This document shows positions 47,701 through 59,730 of a stretch of 64,000 bases of DNA, in pieces. The DNA comes from Orthonyx spaldingii (lineage: Eukaryota > Chordata > Aves > Passeriformes > Orthonychidae): positions 62,001 to 126,000 of the forward strand of contig VZTJ01005981.1 in the NCBI GenBank assembly GCA_013397795.1, in the 5' to 3' direction. The position numbers were made by a program, and so were the translations under genes. The notes under the pieces were generated by a model. That model did not search any database. It saw only the letters and a program-made list of their open reading frames with translations, and had not been told where the DNA came from. The first letter of the stretch is position 1. The number at the start of each line of letters is the position of its first letter.

Positions 47701-50700
47701 TTTAATTGATGCTAAACCTAGTAAAAAATCATCTGAAATCACAGCTCCTGTTCTGGGTAAATGCTTGAGTAGTTTAAATTCATGCCTGTGTTGCTTGGAA
47801 AATTCAGGATAAGTATCAAGCAAAATTCTTTAGTTCAGTCTTACCTGATGAAGGGAGGCAAGGTGAACCCTGAGGACTCATGAAAAGTTTTGGCTCCAAA
47901 AAACCAGTGGGATTGAGAAGGCTCCATACTGGGACATATGGTAGGGCAAAAACTGATGGAAGATTATTTGACTCTGTGCTTTTGACAAGGCACGCCAGCC
48001 AGAGGTGCATCATAAATTCTGTCCTATCAATTCTTTCACACAGAGCAGCACGAATCTAAATGTGTGCCCACAATATTTCACTTTAGAAGAGGGAGGGCTG
48101 TTTTCCCAAGAAGCCTCCCCCATGTTACGAACATAACACACACAAACACATTTTGGTTGCTCAAAGTGAAGCAATCTTTTCTTCCCTGGGCAGTGTAGGG
48201 ATACTCCTGTGTACACACTTTGCCCTGGCTCTCTCCCAAACACTGAGCAGAAGCTTGGACTGCCTGGAATTCTACCTGCATTATTCTTTGACAGAAAGAA
48301 CTAGAGTGCAACTTCTGTCCAGTGAGCACAAGTTTTTGCCTCTAGAGGTAAAAAAAACAAAAAAAAAACTTCACAAAAAACATGCAGATTTTGACAGTAC
48401 CAAAGGCTACCAGAGTTGAATGTTTTTGCATTCACAGAAACGTCATTTTGGCTAAAAATAGACTAACAAAACAAATCATTCAAACTGATCTCAAAATTTG
48501 ATTTCTATGGTACAACAGGATCCCATGGAAGAGCAGTTAATTCAGAATAAATCTATTCAGTCCACCCTTGCGCCAAGTGTGTGCCCAACTTTGGCTAACA
48601 CAGCTAAGGACTTCACCTGGGGAGTGATCCCAGAGACATTTCTTGTAGCTAAGGAGAAATATGGATCATAGTCACAAGGAGATATTCTGGGCATTGCATG
48701 GGAAAAACAAGTTAGGTACAATCTGATTTTGAGAAAAGCTACTAAAAACTTGAAAAGTACTCCTAAAAGCAGGTGCTGCAACATTTTTGGAAAGGTACTG
48801 AACTCTGCTCAGCAGTCAGAGAATCAACAGGAGATAGACACCAAAATAACACCTGCGCAGGATCCATTAACACAGCGAGTGAGCTTTCCATGCAACTGGT
48901 CCATTGACTGGGAATAGACACAAACCACCACAGCCAGCTCTGTCCTGCTGCCCGCTTCCCTGGCCTCTGCCAAGTGCATCCCATGTTCCAGCCCTCACCT
49001 GAGCCACACCTCGATGTTTTCCAATAGCTAGATGGGCAAATGGGGAAGATGGAGGTGATGTTAGAGTGAGGGTGATTAGAGAATATTGAAAAACTGTTTT
49101 TATGCTGGGGCTGACCAATATTTCTGAAAAAAGCAGAGGCAGCTGAAAGTTGGGCTCAAGCACTTGTAAGCACAAGTAGCTACAGGCGCAGATAGGTAAC
49201 TACAATATTAAATGGGGAAAAAAAGGGAAATATTTACTTCTCTTAAATCAGAATCAATGGGCAAGCCAAACAGCATCAGTCTAAATACCACTCAGAAAAA
49301 GCTAGAAGCTAAATCAGGCTATCCACTCCAAATATTAATAGAAATGTTTTGTCTTGCCTTTACCTTTGGGCAGAAGAGAAAGCATAAATGCAAACTCTTG
49401 ATAGCCTATGACAGCCTGACCCCATCAAAGCCAAGTAACAGATACAGCAATTGGGCTGCAGGCAGAGCATTTAGGTCTATTGAAACCTGTGTTCAAAACC
49501 CAGGCCATTACATGCCTGTGGATCATAAAGTTTTTTTTGTCAGGCTATAACTGATCTGTTTATGAGTGTATGAATCTGAAACATTCCCTTGCAGGGAAAG
49601 ACAGGTGTGGGTTTGGGGGAGATCCAGTGGATGGCTGTAAACCAGCAAGCTTTTCGAGTTCTGTTCTTCACTTTTTGGGAAAGAACATATGGATACCACC
49701 CATATGTCAGCTGTGCTTTTGTAATTTTACATGCAAACATTTTTAATAATAAAGATATAATACTTTTGTGATGCAGTTGTACCCAGTCGTGACCTTTCTG
49801 CCCTTAGTTACTGCTTTGCCTCAGGAGACTGACAGTTTTTTGGTAGGAAATCACTGTGCCATCAAAATTTTCCAAATAAAACTTTTCCTTTGAAAATAAA
49901 ACATTCCTGTTAGAAGGCACTTTTTACAATTTACTTTATTCAGTACCTGGCCTTCCAGCAAATGCATTTCTACCCTATGCTGCTTCCCATGAATTGGTTC
50001 TGGCATATCACTGCCACCACTGAGCTGCTCATGAGAGCTAACAAATACAGGAATTATGCAAGCCCTATTGGACGCTGCACCTCTCCCTGCAAGAAATTCT
50101 TCAGGATGTGAATACACTGAAAAACGCGATGAAGTGTGGCTTTAAAGTGTTATACCTGTTTTATCTACATGATTATTCCTTACTGAACGTTAATGGTGAC
50201 GTGTTCATTCACTGTAAGATCTGTCTGCAATATGTAAGTCTACCTCTCCCACACTTCAAAGAATTTTATATTGAAAAATTAAGATAATTCACAGCATCAT
50301 AATCTGTCATAAGATTGTTAGAGTTCTCCAACGTGTAGTCATTTTTCTCTAAAGAAAAAAAACCCCAACCATTATCTTTTAATCAATGTCGTTAGAACTT
50401 GTAAAGTCACTACTCAGTTTAAACTGTGTAATTTTGCATTTTCAGTGCTTAAAAGTTATGACCTTGTTTATTGTTTTTGGTGCAAAAGCACTTTCTCAAA
50501 GGAATAACACAAGAACTTTATAGTCTAAACAAAGAGCACTTCAAATGCTCTTTTAATGCGTCTATAAACTTCTTTCTTCATGGACCTGCTGCTAAATACA
50601 CTGTCAAAGTCATGTGGAAATAAATGAGAAGTTAAGAACACTAACTAGAAACAATAGTGTATAACTAGTTCAAATCAAGTAAGAATATTATAAATGTATT

Positions 50701-53700
50701 TTCTCTTGCTGTCAGACAAGATGGGAACTCACTGAGTTCAATTCTGCCTTGGAGTTCACAGCTTTATTTTATCTGTTTACAATATCTGCTCAAGGATCAT
50801 AAAATAATTTGGTAGGGAAAAAACCCCATTCACCTTACACAGGTTGCTGATGCGTGACGTCAGTAACATTTCCACCTCTCCATTTTGACCCCTCAGAGGC
50901 TGCTCTCCAGCTTCTCTGCCATACCCAAAGTCACCAGTGTGACTTGGGAGTCTATTTTAGAGCTGGCACAATTAGTATGGGCCCAAATATGACATTGATG
51001 TGGAACTGGATAAAGCAAGACAAGAGTGAGAGGAGAGCGTTTTCACTGACATACGAACAGTTCCATGATTCCCATCCTTTTCCCAGGATAAGGCTATCTC
51101 TCAGATGCTCAGAGGTTTGGGGATGACCATTACCATGCTGTAGAAGCAGCAGATATAATGATAAGACCATAATTAAATATATAAACTGTAGTGCGCTGCT
51201 CCATGGAAACTGTCAGTAGGTTTCCAAGGCAGCCCAATCAAGAAAAGAACAAGGTTTTAAAAGAGTGAAGTACAAAGAACAACAGTTAACAGCTTGATGT
51301 GTTAGGAGGTAAATTTTCGAAAGTGCTTAAGCCCCATTGGAAGTCAATGGCAGCTGTGCTCTTAAATCACTGAGGACTTTCTGAAAAGCCCAGCAGCAGC
51401 AGCACTGTGACTTGATGTGTGTGTGACTGATTATTCATTGTCCAACACAGCTGTCCTGGAGCTGCACTTTCATTCTACCCCATGTTCTGCTCTGGGGCTG
51501 CTCCCCTCTCTTCTCTCTCCCACAGATGCTGTGCTTCAGGGGAGTGTTATTCCTCCTCATCCTCCTCTTCCTCTCCCCTGCCTGCATATCCATCTCCCCA
51601 GCTTTATACCTACCAAACAGCCCAACATTGTACGGCCTTTCTAACAACTGGCAATGTGATGCCAAAGCAGTGCCTGCTCTAGGGACAATGACCAAAGAAG
51701 GTTTGGGCTGGCAGGGAGCAGCAGATATGATCCATTCCTATCTCAGCTATTTCTGCACAGCAGCCTGAGTTGGCACTGAGAGGAGGGAGAGCCACGCTGA
51801 TAAGCACAGCTAACATGGTCCCTAGCAAGGGCTCTGAGGAACTGAAGAAGCAGAACTCTTTTTTTTCCCAAAAGAAACAATTCAAGAGGAGCTTGTCATT
51901 TTGGAAGCTGGTCCTACCAAACGGAACTGACCTTGAGCACTGCAATGCTTTCCAAGCTTTCAGCCTTTCCATTTAAATTAGAAGAAAACAAAACACTCCA
52001 GTGTGCCAGGGTACATGACATGTCAGTAGAAGCTGCAAGCAGCCCAAAAGCTCTGGTATTTTTTAGCAAAACAATTGGAAAATGCCAAAGCAATAAGTCT
52101 TCTTGAAAAAAGCACAAACCAAGACAAAAGTTTCATATGCAGTTAAATCATATTTGTAGTGTAAACATGCACTAGGTGAGATTTATAAGATTATTAAACT
52201 CTAAAACCAGAAAACAATCCCCAAAATACAACAGTTATTTCATTCATACATGTGGAAGCCTATGAACTGTGCAATAGGAATTCTCTTCAAGCCACTCTTT
52301 AAGACTTTGGCAATGAAATACAAAAAATAATGCTAAGCCAATATATAATCAGTTATATGAAGCCTTTTTTACCTACTTCCTATGTCTGGAAATTTCCAGG
52401 TAGTGAAATCTCTTCAGAGATCAAAATGTAGTAAGTCTTTTATGGCAGTTGCTAAATAAAAGTACAGACCTGATACATTAACTGAAAGTATTTTGAACAT
52501 GGATAGGAAAATTTCCCCTTCCACCTTGAACAGAACTGGAGGTTTTCAGTGCATTTGCCACTGTAGGTGTAGTCTGAAAACAGTAAATACAACCATTTTA
52601 AAACCAAATGCTCTCAATATCTATTAAAGAAATAAACATGTCAAGTGTTCCTTTAATTTAGAGTAAGATTTAGATTAAAAACTAGTGATTTTAAATGAAA
52701 GAAGTGAAAATTTAGCAGGTACACATGTCCTCGGCTGTTTTCCAAGACATCTCAGCTGTTGCAGTGAATTTAAAATGTGAAATGAATCAAGTATATGAGA
52801 ATGGATCTTTCATAAGTTATGATTTTCTTCTTTAAATAATGAACAAAGCTCCAACTTACCCTGGGAAAATGTCCCATTTTTCATACAGCTCCTAGGAGCC
52901 TTTTCACAGCTGTGTCTCCCAGCACAGCAGCCTCCAGCTTTCCAGATTCAAGTACTCAGCTTTAATTTAGATCTCTCTGGACCATGCATGTTCTAGGTGT
53001 AAAAGGAACAAAATAGGAAGGCTTGAGCAAATGAGGCACTTGAACAAGCTACCTTAATTTGCAGGTTTATCTGGGATATTATCTGCTTTAGGGACTGATT
53101 GCTGCTCTTTTTGGATGGACACATAAAATACGTGTTGGGAAAAGTAAACTACATAAGTTTGGATCTTTCATTGATGAAGTGAGAAATTAATGAAGTCTGT
53201 AGTGAAATTATTTAGTGTCTTCATTTATTTTTTCATTCCATGTTTTCCAAAGAATGAAGTTAGCACCGCAATGATCAAGAAACCTTTTCCATCGTGGTAA
53301 ACTCAAGCAACAACTGCTATGCAAAAGCAGAAGTTAAATCAGAAGAGGATACAAAACACAAGGTGAAAAAAAGAGCTTCTATGTGTACTGCCAGGGAAAT
53401 GCTCTCCAAATAAGATAACATAGCATAAAAAATACTTAGTTTTTAACATGCCCAGGTTTCAGGCTATGTACGTTGTCCAGCATGAGAGTTTATTGAAAAC
53501 AAATCTTGTTTAAGTCAAGGAAATGCTCTGAAACTTCTCTGTGAAGGGATAATAAAAATTGTGCATATATTGTACCCTAGGGGCAGTTTCAAACTTCATC
53601 CCCAGCTTTTGTTGTAGAAAATGTCCTTCCTGCTTTACTAAACTAATTTCAACAAGCCCAAAAGGTATTTAGACATGAGGTCATGAGAGCTGGGAGCCTC

Positions 53701-53743
53701 AGCAGAGAAAATGATAGATCATGGGGCTGAGTTTAAATCAATT
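47701..53743. other. Gene-poor region
   Basis: Six kilobases without a supportable gene. Frames of 100 to 112 codons at 48867-49175 (minus) and 49212-49550 (plus) have no motif or splice framing. Around 51417-51976 several overlapping plus frames coexist with opposed minus frames, a sign of locally low stop density and not of coding. A/C-rich runs of the AAAAAACCCC type occur at 50345-50360 and 50818-50828. Confidence 0.5.
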
Positions 53744-53824
53744 GAAAAACCCCAAACCAAAGCTAACCAACCAACCAAAAAAAGAAAAAAAAAAAGAAAA
53801 AAAGAAAGAAAAGGAAGAAAAGAC
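53744..53824 (+). repeat. A-rich tract with CC interruptions
   Basis: About 80 bases of A runs broken first by CC (CTAACCAACCAACC) and then by G (AAAGAAAGAAAAGG). No retroposon body or target duplication was identified beside it. Confidence 0.85.
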
Positions 53825-56800
53825 ATATTCTTTAGAACTTCCTCAGAAATTAAATTTTACAATGTTACAAATATGTAATTTTTTGTTGAACTAAGAAAAG
53901 CTTAATTCCAAGATAATTGGTGTTCTACAATCTCGTTTTATGACCTTGTTATTATATTTATTAAAACAGAGGGCATCCCATTTATATCTATATACACACA
54001 AAACACTAATACGAGTTTAACTGATTACAGTAATATTCCTACTCTCTTGTATCTTGACAAAACTATTTTTCTCTTTCATTGCTTCAGCGTCTCTTCACGG
54101 TTGCTGCAGTAACAAAGTAATTTTCTGATAAATTCATCAGGAAAAGTGCACTACAGAGAACATGTATAACTCTAAACCTGTCAGACCATCACAATTGTAA
54201 GGCAGTTATTCTCCTGGGGAGAAAAAGGAAAATTACATGAGGTAATTGCACAGAGTGAAAGATAAGTTATCATAATTTTATGCTACCAAAACCAACTTTC
54301 TTAGATGTGCTCAGCATGGGAAGATGCTCCCTTATGGATAATATAGATCATCTCAAGCTGTATCAACCACAGTGTCAGCTTGGCTGGCAAATCAAGATTT
54401 CTGGCACACTTGAACCACTAAAGATTATGGATGAAGGAAAAGTTTTACAATAACATTCATCTTCCAAGTTGTAGTGAACATTTTGCTAGGCAAAATTAAA
54501 TACTACAGTCTCCTTAATTCAATTATTTCAGGGATACTCAAAATCTATAGCATAATTGGAAGTGTAATCACTGTAGTTAAGCTTGATTTATCCTGTAAAT
54601 CATGAAACCTACAATACCTGAAATGTATAGCAAATCTTGGATAATGGGAATAAGAAACTGCATTTTAAACATTTCATATGAACCCTCTTTTACTTGTTAA
54701 AAGAAATACAGAACATCATGAAGAATGCTGGAAATACTGATTTCTAAACTGCCTTGTTGCCTCTCTTTCTTCCCCTGATACCATCAGGGGTTCCTAAAAT
54801 GTCTTTTGGATGAAATCTAGGATAAGTAGCTTTGATTTGCTAAACTAAGAAATACCTACAGGAACTCATATTTTCTATGAGTCCATTGTTGACTCTGAAA
54901 AAAGCAGCATTACCCCTTATTTTGGCACTTTACAAAGCTTAGCAGTATATAAAACTGGTCTTTGTAAATTTTTTACATTTGACTGTTTGATTTACAATTT
55001 TTGATTATGACCCAAGACTTTTAAAACAAATTGTTTGTTTAGGATCTCCTGATCCTACAAAAATAGACCTTCAGTGTAGTTCAAGAGAAGAACTATTTCT
55101 CTCAATAGACAATATGGATGTACGGCTTGAAAAGGCTGAGAATCTACTGATGTACTGAAAGTAGATAATTGCACTCAATTTTTTGTCTGCCAAAAAGAGA
55201 AGATGGTGTAAGACATGGGTTTGTCACAATACTAAAGGGACACTGATTTCATAACATGAAAAAAAAGAGAGTCAGGTCAGAAGTCCTCTCCCAGATGTAA
55301 AAGGACCTTTCAGGCAGTCGTTTGCACAAGACTGAAAGTTTATAAAGAACCTGCATGCATGGAAGATTGGCACCATGTCTGAGCTGATGAAGCAGCTTTT
55401 GACATGGTCTTCAACACAGTATAATGGAAAGGGTCTCAAATTAGGAAAAGCCCTGGGTGCCTTGGAGATTTACTCAACAGGAATAGAATTTTTCACTCAG
55501 AGGGAAAAAAATGGTTGTCCCAAATGCTTGTTCTGATTTGATAATTTCACAAGGTCTTCTATTCATGTTTCATACTGGTTTTGTGTTTATCCCCAAAGGC
55601 GTATTATTTCCATACAAACTGAGACAGAAAGCTTGTCAACACTGCATGTCTAAGTGGAAAAGCAAATATTAAAACTTCTGACATGACTTCCTTTATGCCA
55701 ATGTCACATTAGTTCTAGACTTCTACTCTCAGTGTATTGGTTTGTATAGATTCGACAAATTATTAGTTGGAGGAACACAGACATTTTGGTATTAAATTGT
55801 GAATTGAGACCTTGCCTCAGAAAGATTACTACTGCATTTTTACTTCCCCATTAAATGAAAGTGTCAAAGAGTCACAACTAAGATTGTTGCATATTCCTGA
55901 ATTCCCAATCTGTAAGGTTAATTTGCATCATTTGTTTCAGTTTGTTTTAGAAAATACAGTGCTGCAGTGGTAGGCACTAGATGGAAACTGTATCAAAGTG
56001 CTGTTTACTAACCAGTGACCATCTGGACTTTCCAGTAGGTTGAGAACTGGTGGGATTTCTGTCTTGCACCAATTGCATCTTCAGGACCTGAATCCTGGCA
56101 AAGATTTTGCTTTGTCTTTGGGAGATGATCAGTGCAGCTCTGTGTTGAAGTGTGGATGTATCATGTCCATATATATGGATGTGCTTTCATGGACAAACAA
56201 CGTGAAACACCAGCGTGGCAAATTGCTCTTCATCCCAAGGATATGCTGACACTAGGCAGGTAACTCAGTGATGCAAACCTTTCTAACAATCATCCTCAAA
56301 CAACAGATGCAGGCATTCAGACCAGGAGTAGGTCTGGTGTTATGTAAGGACTATCTTGTGGTTGCCATGTGCGAGCTTTAATATGACCTCACCACCTCAC
56401 ATTAGCTGCTCTCCATTAGAAATAGCATTCCTTAAAGAAGATAGAGGAGAATGAGTCATGGAATAGTGATTTCAAGAAATACACACCTGTCAGTGTTTGA
56501 GGAAGGTTTTGGATGCAAGTATGAATATTTGACTTGCAATTCAGATTTTCAAGACTGATCCATTAACAACTTCAGCATATTCTGATGTACTATTTTGACA
56601 CTTGTACTGAGCTCTTCAAAAGGCGCTCACTCACCTCTTCCATCAATGTCTATGAGACACAATGTTCCAAACCTATCTTATAAATAAAGTATCATCTAAG
56701 TGCTGTGCAAATTTGCAAGTCATTAAATGCTTTTGGAGCTCTTCAGTTTAGAGGCATCAGCTTCTCACCTGCAGGAGAGTTTAGTGGGAGATGAGCTACC

Positions 56801-58540
56801 TGCTCATCTGATTTGAGGAAAGGAAGAGGAGGAATGTAATCATGAACTGCTCCTGCCCACTCCAGTAGACTGATTTACTCCAGTCTTGGAGTGGATTAGC
56901 CCTTTTTGAAGCCACATCTTATCAACTACTGAAATTAGGAGACTGAGTGGGAATCTCAAGTTTTAGCAGAAAGCCTCTTGATATCATGTTTGTGGAGTAA
57001 AGCTCAAAATTGTGAAGCAAAAATCTCCTAAAGACTCGTTAACCAAAGGCAGCTTAGCTCAATAAATAGCTTTTCACTGCCTGAGATTAGCAATACATGT
57101 TAGAAACTAGTGATAAAAGATACCGGCCATGTTATTAGGGAGCACTACTGTACGAGAAACACATTTTTATTTCAGACAGTCCTGCTTCTGCTCATATCTC
57201 CCAGTTTGTGTTAATGTCATTTTGAGAACCACCACTTTCAGAGAGACTGTTTCTGTGGTAGGTAATTGTGTGTGGCAGATATCGGATACCTGACCCCTAT
57301 TTAGGTCAGTTTTGGAAATACAACTGGTCTGCAAGGGCTGCTGCACTCCAGTGGTAAATGAAATTACTCCTCTCTTATTAAAGGAATAATGATCCAAATA
57401 TGGCAAGGAAGAGGCTGGATCATTAAAACCTCTGGAATTCTCCTATAAGCTTAAAGACTATGATTCTGAGATATGCTCTTTTTGTTATTAAACCCCAACA
57501 AATAGCAAACCCAGTGTCATACCAAGCCTTTCCATGACAAGCAGAAGTATTGGGATGAACTTCTGAAGGAACAGAGAAAGGAAAATATGGACAGTGATAT
57601 GCTTATGTCAGCACTCCTAACAGTTTAGAACAGATTGAGAAGAAACCAAGAAGAAATTGCTGTAGCACATCTTCCAACCTATTTTGCTGTCTGTGCATGC
57701 TCATGCAGAGCATTTGCTCACTGTGGCAGAGATCTAGGTGATACATCTTCAGAATGCCAACCTATTCCACTAATATTGTGTAAAAATGATGTTCCCTTCC
57801 TTTCTCATCTCTCCTCTTGGATGTCTTCAGAAGTAAAAGTGCTTCAAAGCAGAGTCTGGAACGTTAGTTTCTGCAGGAAGTTTGTTTAAAACTATAGCAA
57901 TATATTTTTCAGCACTTGAATAGTCACAAGCTCAGGTTTCTAACATATGGCTATTTCTGCACAACTTTTTTTGATGGAAAAGTCCCATACACTTAAAAAT
58001 TAAAGCTGCAAATGAACAGATGTAGCACATCACAGTATGATATGCAAAAACTTCAAATAAAGAGTAGGATGCATACATTGCAGCTGCAGAGCGGGAGCAA
58101 TGAGGAAGGAAAAGAAAAATAATTGTGTTTGTAGCCTCTTCTTTTCCTTTTTTTTATTATTATCACAGTTTTAGGTTTTGCACTCATTTAATGCAAGTTC
58201 CTTGTCCCTCTGCAACCAAATTCAGGCTATTTAATATTTATTAAATAGACCATATCAATGAAATACACAGATTCTGTAGTACTTTAGTATCTTTTATCAA
58301 ATTTCTTAATTCTGACTATCAGGATGAATAGTCCTGAGTACAGGACTTGTTTTTTTTGTTAGAAGTCTTGTCTTCTACCCTCTGTTCTTGGTGATTCTGG
58401 GAGATTCCCGCCTCCAGGGAAAAAACCATATTTAAGAGAGATACACCTGAGAAAAAACCCTTTTTCCTGTCCTGTTGCTGCCAGAGAAGCAAGTCCTGTG
58501 TTTCTCTCTCTGGTAAGACTGGGCTCTTGCCCTTCCCCAC
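53825..58540. other. Gene-poor A/T-rich sequence upstream of the second island
   Basis: No gene is recognised. Near 55395 GCAGCTTTTGACATGGTCTT reads AAFDMV and faintly resembles the FDTV block of a LINE reverse transcriptase, but the flanks do not follow, so it is not called. The 57600-57890 plus frame has no motif. A/T content falls sharply only after 58500. Confidence 0.5.
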
Positions 58541-58858
58541 TCCCCCTCCTCAGAGCGGGGAGGGGGGGAGGTTTGAAAGGGAGTTTGCAGCAGCAGTGCA
58601 GCTGAGCGTGGGGGAGGACCCGGCCTGAGATCTCCGGCTGCTGGGCAAAACATTTTAACTACAGCGGGCAGGGGCCGGGCCGGGCCGGGCCGGCTCCCTC
58701 CAGGCCGGGCCAGCTTCACAGAGCGAGGCTAATGAGACTCTTAACTGCTTCTGCAGCCCTGCTCAGACTTTTTAAACAACCCGGGAAAATCATGGGACTG
58801 TCACAGAGGCCCGAGAAAGAAATTAACCCTTTCATTACCCAGATGAAACTTGCAGAAA
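58541..58858 (+). promoter_or_regulatory. GC-rich CpG island with G-quadruplex motif, probable promoter and first exon
   Basis: GC content and CpG density rise sharply, with a G-rich block at 58557-58571 and a run of GGG separated by CA or CC at 58666-58689. Two in-frame ATGs at 58732 and 58792 open a plus-strand frame that reaches the gap; the second begins MGLSQRPEKEINPF. I do not recognise this sequence, and it may equally be untranslated leader. No TATA box is evident. The island lies just upstream of an exon-like segment at 59638, which suggests transcription to the right, but minus-strand or bidirectional use is possible. Confidence 0.45.
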
Positions 58859-59325
58859 NNNNNNNNNNNNNNNNNNNNNNNNNNNNNNNNNNNNNNNNNN
58901 NNNNNNNNNNNNNNNNNNNNNNNNNNNNNNNNNNNNNNNNNNNNNNNNNNNNNNNNNNNNNNNNNNNNNNNNNNNNNNNNNNNNNNNNNNNNNNNNNNNN
59001 NNNNNNNNNNNNNNNNNNNNNNNNNNNNNNNNNNNNNNNNNNNNNNNNNNNNNNNNNNNNNNNNNNNNNNNNNNNNNNNNNNNNNNNNNNNNNNNNNNNN
59101 NNNNNNNNNNNNNNNNNNNNNNNNNNNNNNNNNNNNNNNNNNNNNNNNNNNNNNNNNNNNNNNNNNNNNNNNNNNNNNNNNNNNNNNNNNNNNNNNNNNN
59201 NNNNNNNNNNNNNNNNNNNNNNNNNNNNNNNNNNNNNNNNNNNNNNNNNNNNNNNNNNNNNNNNNNNNNNNNNNNNNNNNNNNNNNNNNNNNNNNNNNNN
59301 NNNNNNNNNNNNNNNNNNNNNNNNN
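58859..59325. other. Assembly gap, 467 N
   Basis: A run of N that begins inside the CpG island and hides the end of any first exon and its donor site. Reading frames that span it are artefacts of N being read as open. Confidence 1.
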
Positions 59326-59637
59326 TAGCAGTGGGAAAGCTACTGGTGTGGGAGGGACGTTCCACAACAAGCAGAGATCTTTTTCTCCTGGGCGGCTGCT
59401 AGTTGTGAGGCTGAAAACCATAAGAACTGTATTTCTGGTGGAAAAGTCAACGTGGTAAAGCAGGAGAAAACTCCTCTCCCTAAATGAACTGAAGAAAGAC
59501 TAATTTAGAAGTGGTAAACTGACTGAAAGTCAAAGTGTTGTTTTTTTGTATTGTCATTGAAAAAATGGAGAGGTGGGAAGAGCAAAGGTGTTCTGACGGT
59601 TTTGTTCTGGTTCTTAATTTTTTTTCCTTCCTTTTAG

Positions 59638-59730
59638 GTCTGTTAATAAACTCTCTTTATATTCTTTAAAGTTTGAGCCTGCTTTACCTACTCCTAATCC
59701 TTATCTCACAGCAAAATTAAATAAAATCTG
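59638..59730 (+). CDS. Candidate coding exon of an unrecognised gene
   Basis: A long pyrimidine tract TTTTTTTTCCTTCCTTTTAG ends at 59637 and a near-perfect donor, GTAAGTAT, starts at 59731. The 93 bases between are open in only one frame (one base, then 30 codons, then two bases), so the exon leaves the reading phase unchanged. The other two frames have stops. The product contains KFEPALPTPNPYLTAKLNKI, which looks protein-like but belongs to no family I can name. It lies about 300 bases after the gap in the CpG island, where a first exon could be. No further exon could be identified to the right with confidence. Confidence 0.35.

Noticed and set aside
51417..51976. Cluster of overlapping 66- to 97-codon frames on both strands
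   Set aside because: Openness in several frames of both strands at once reflects composition, not coding.
55385..55450. AAFDMV text resembling the FDTV block of a LINE
   Set aside because: The sequence before and after does not follow the CR1 order; too short to call.
58432..58719. 95-codon minus-strand Pro/Arg-rich frame in the CpG island
   Set aside because: GC-rich DNA lacks stops; there is no motif, and the text is typical of translated CpG-island sequence.
58801..59458. Long frames of 176 to 206 codons on both strands at 58.8-59.5 kb
   Set aside because: Almost all of their length is N. Only the short ends are real sequence.
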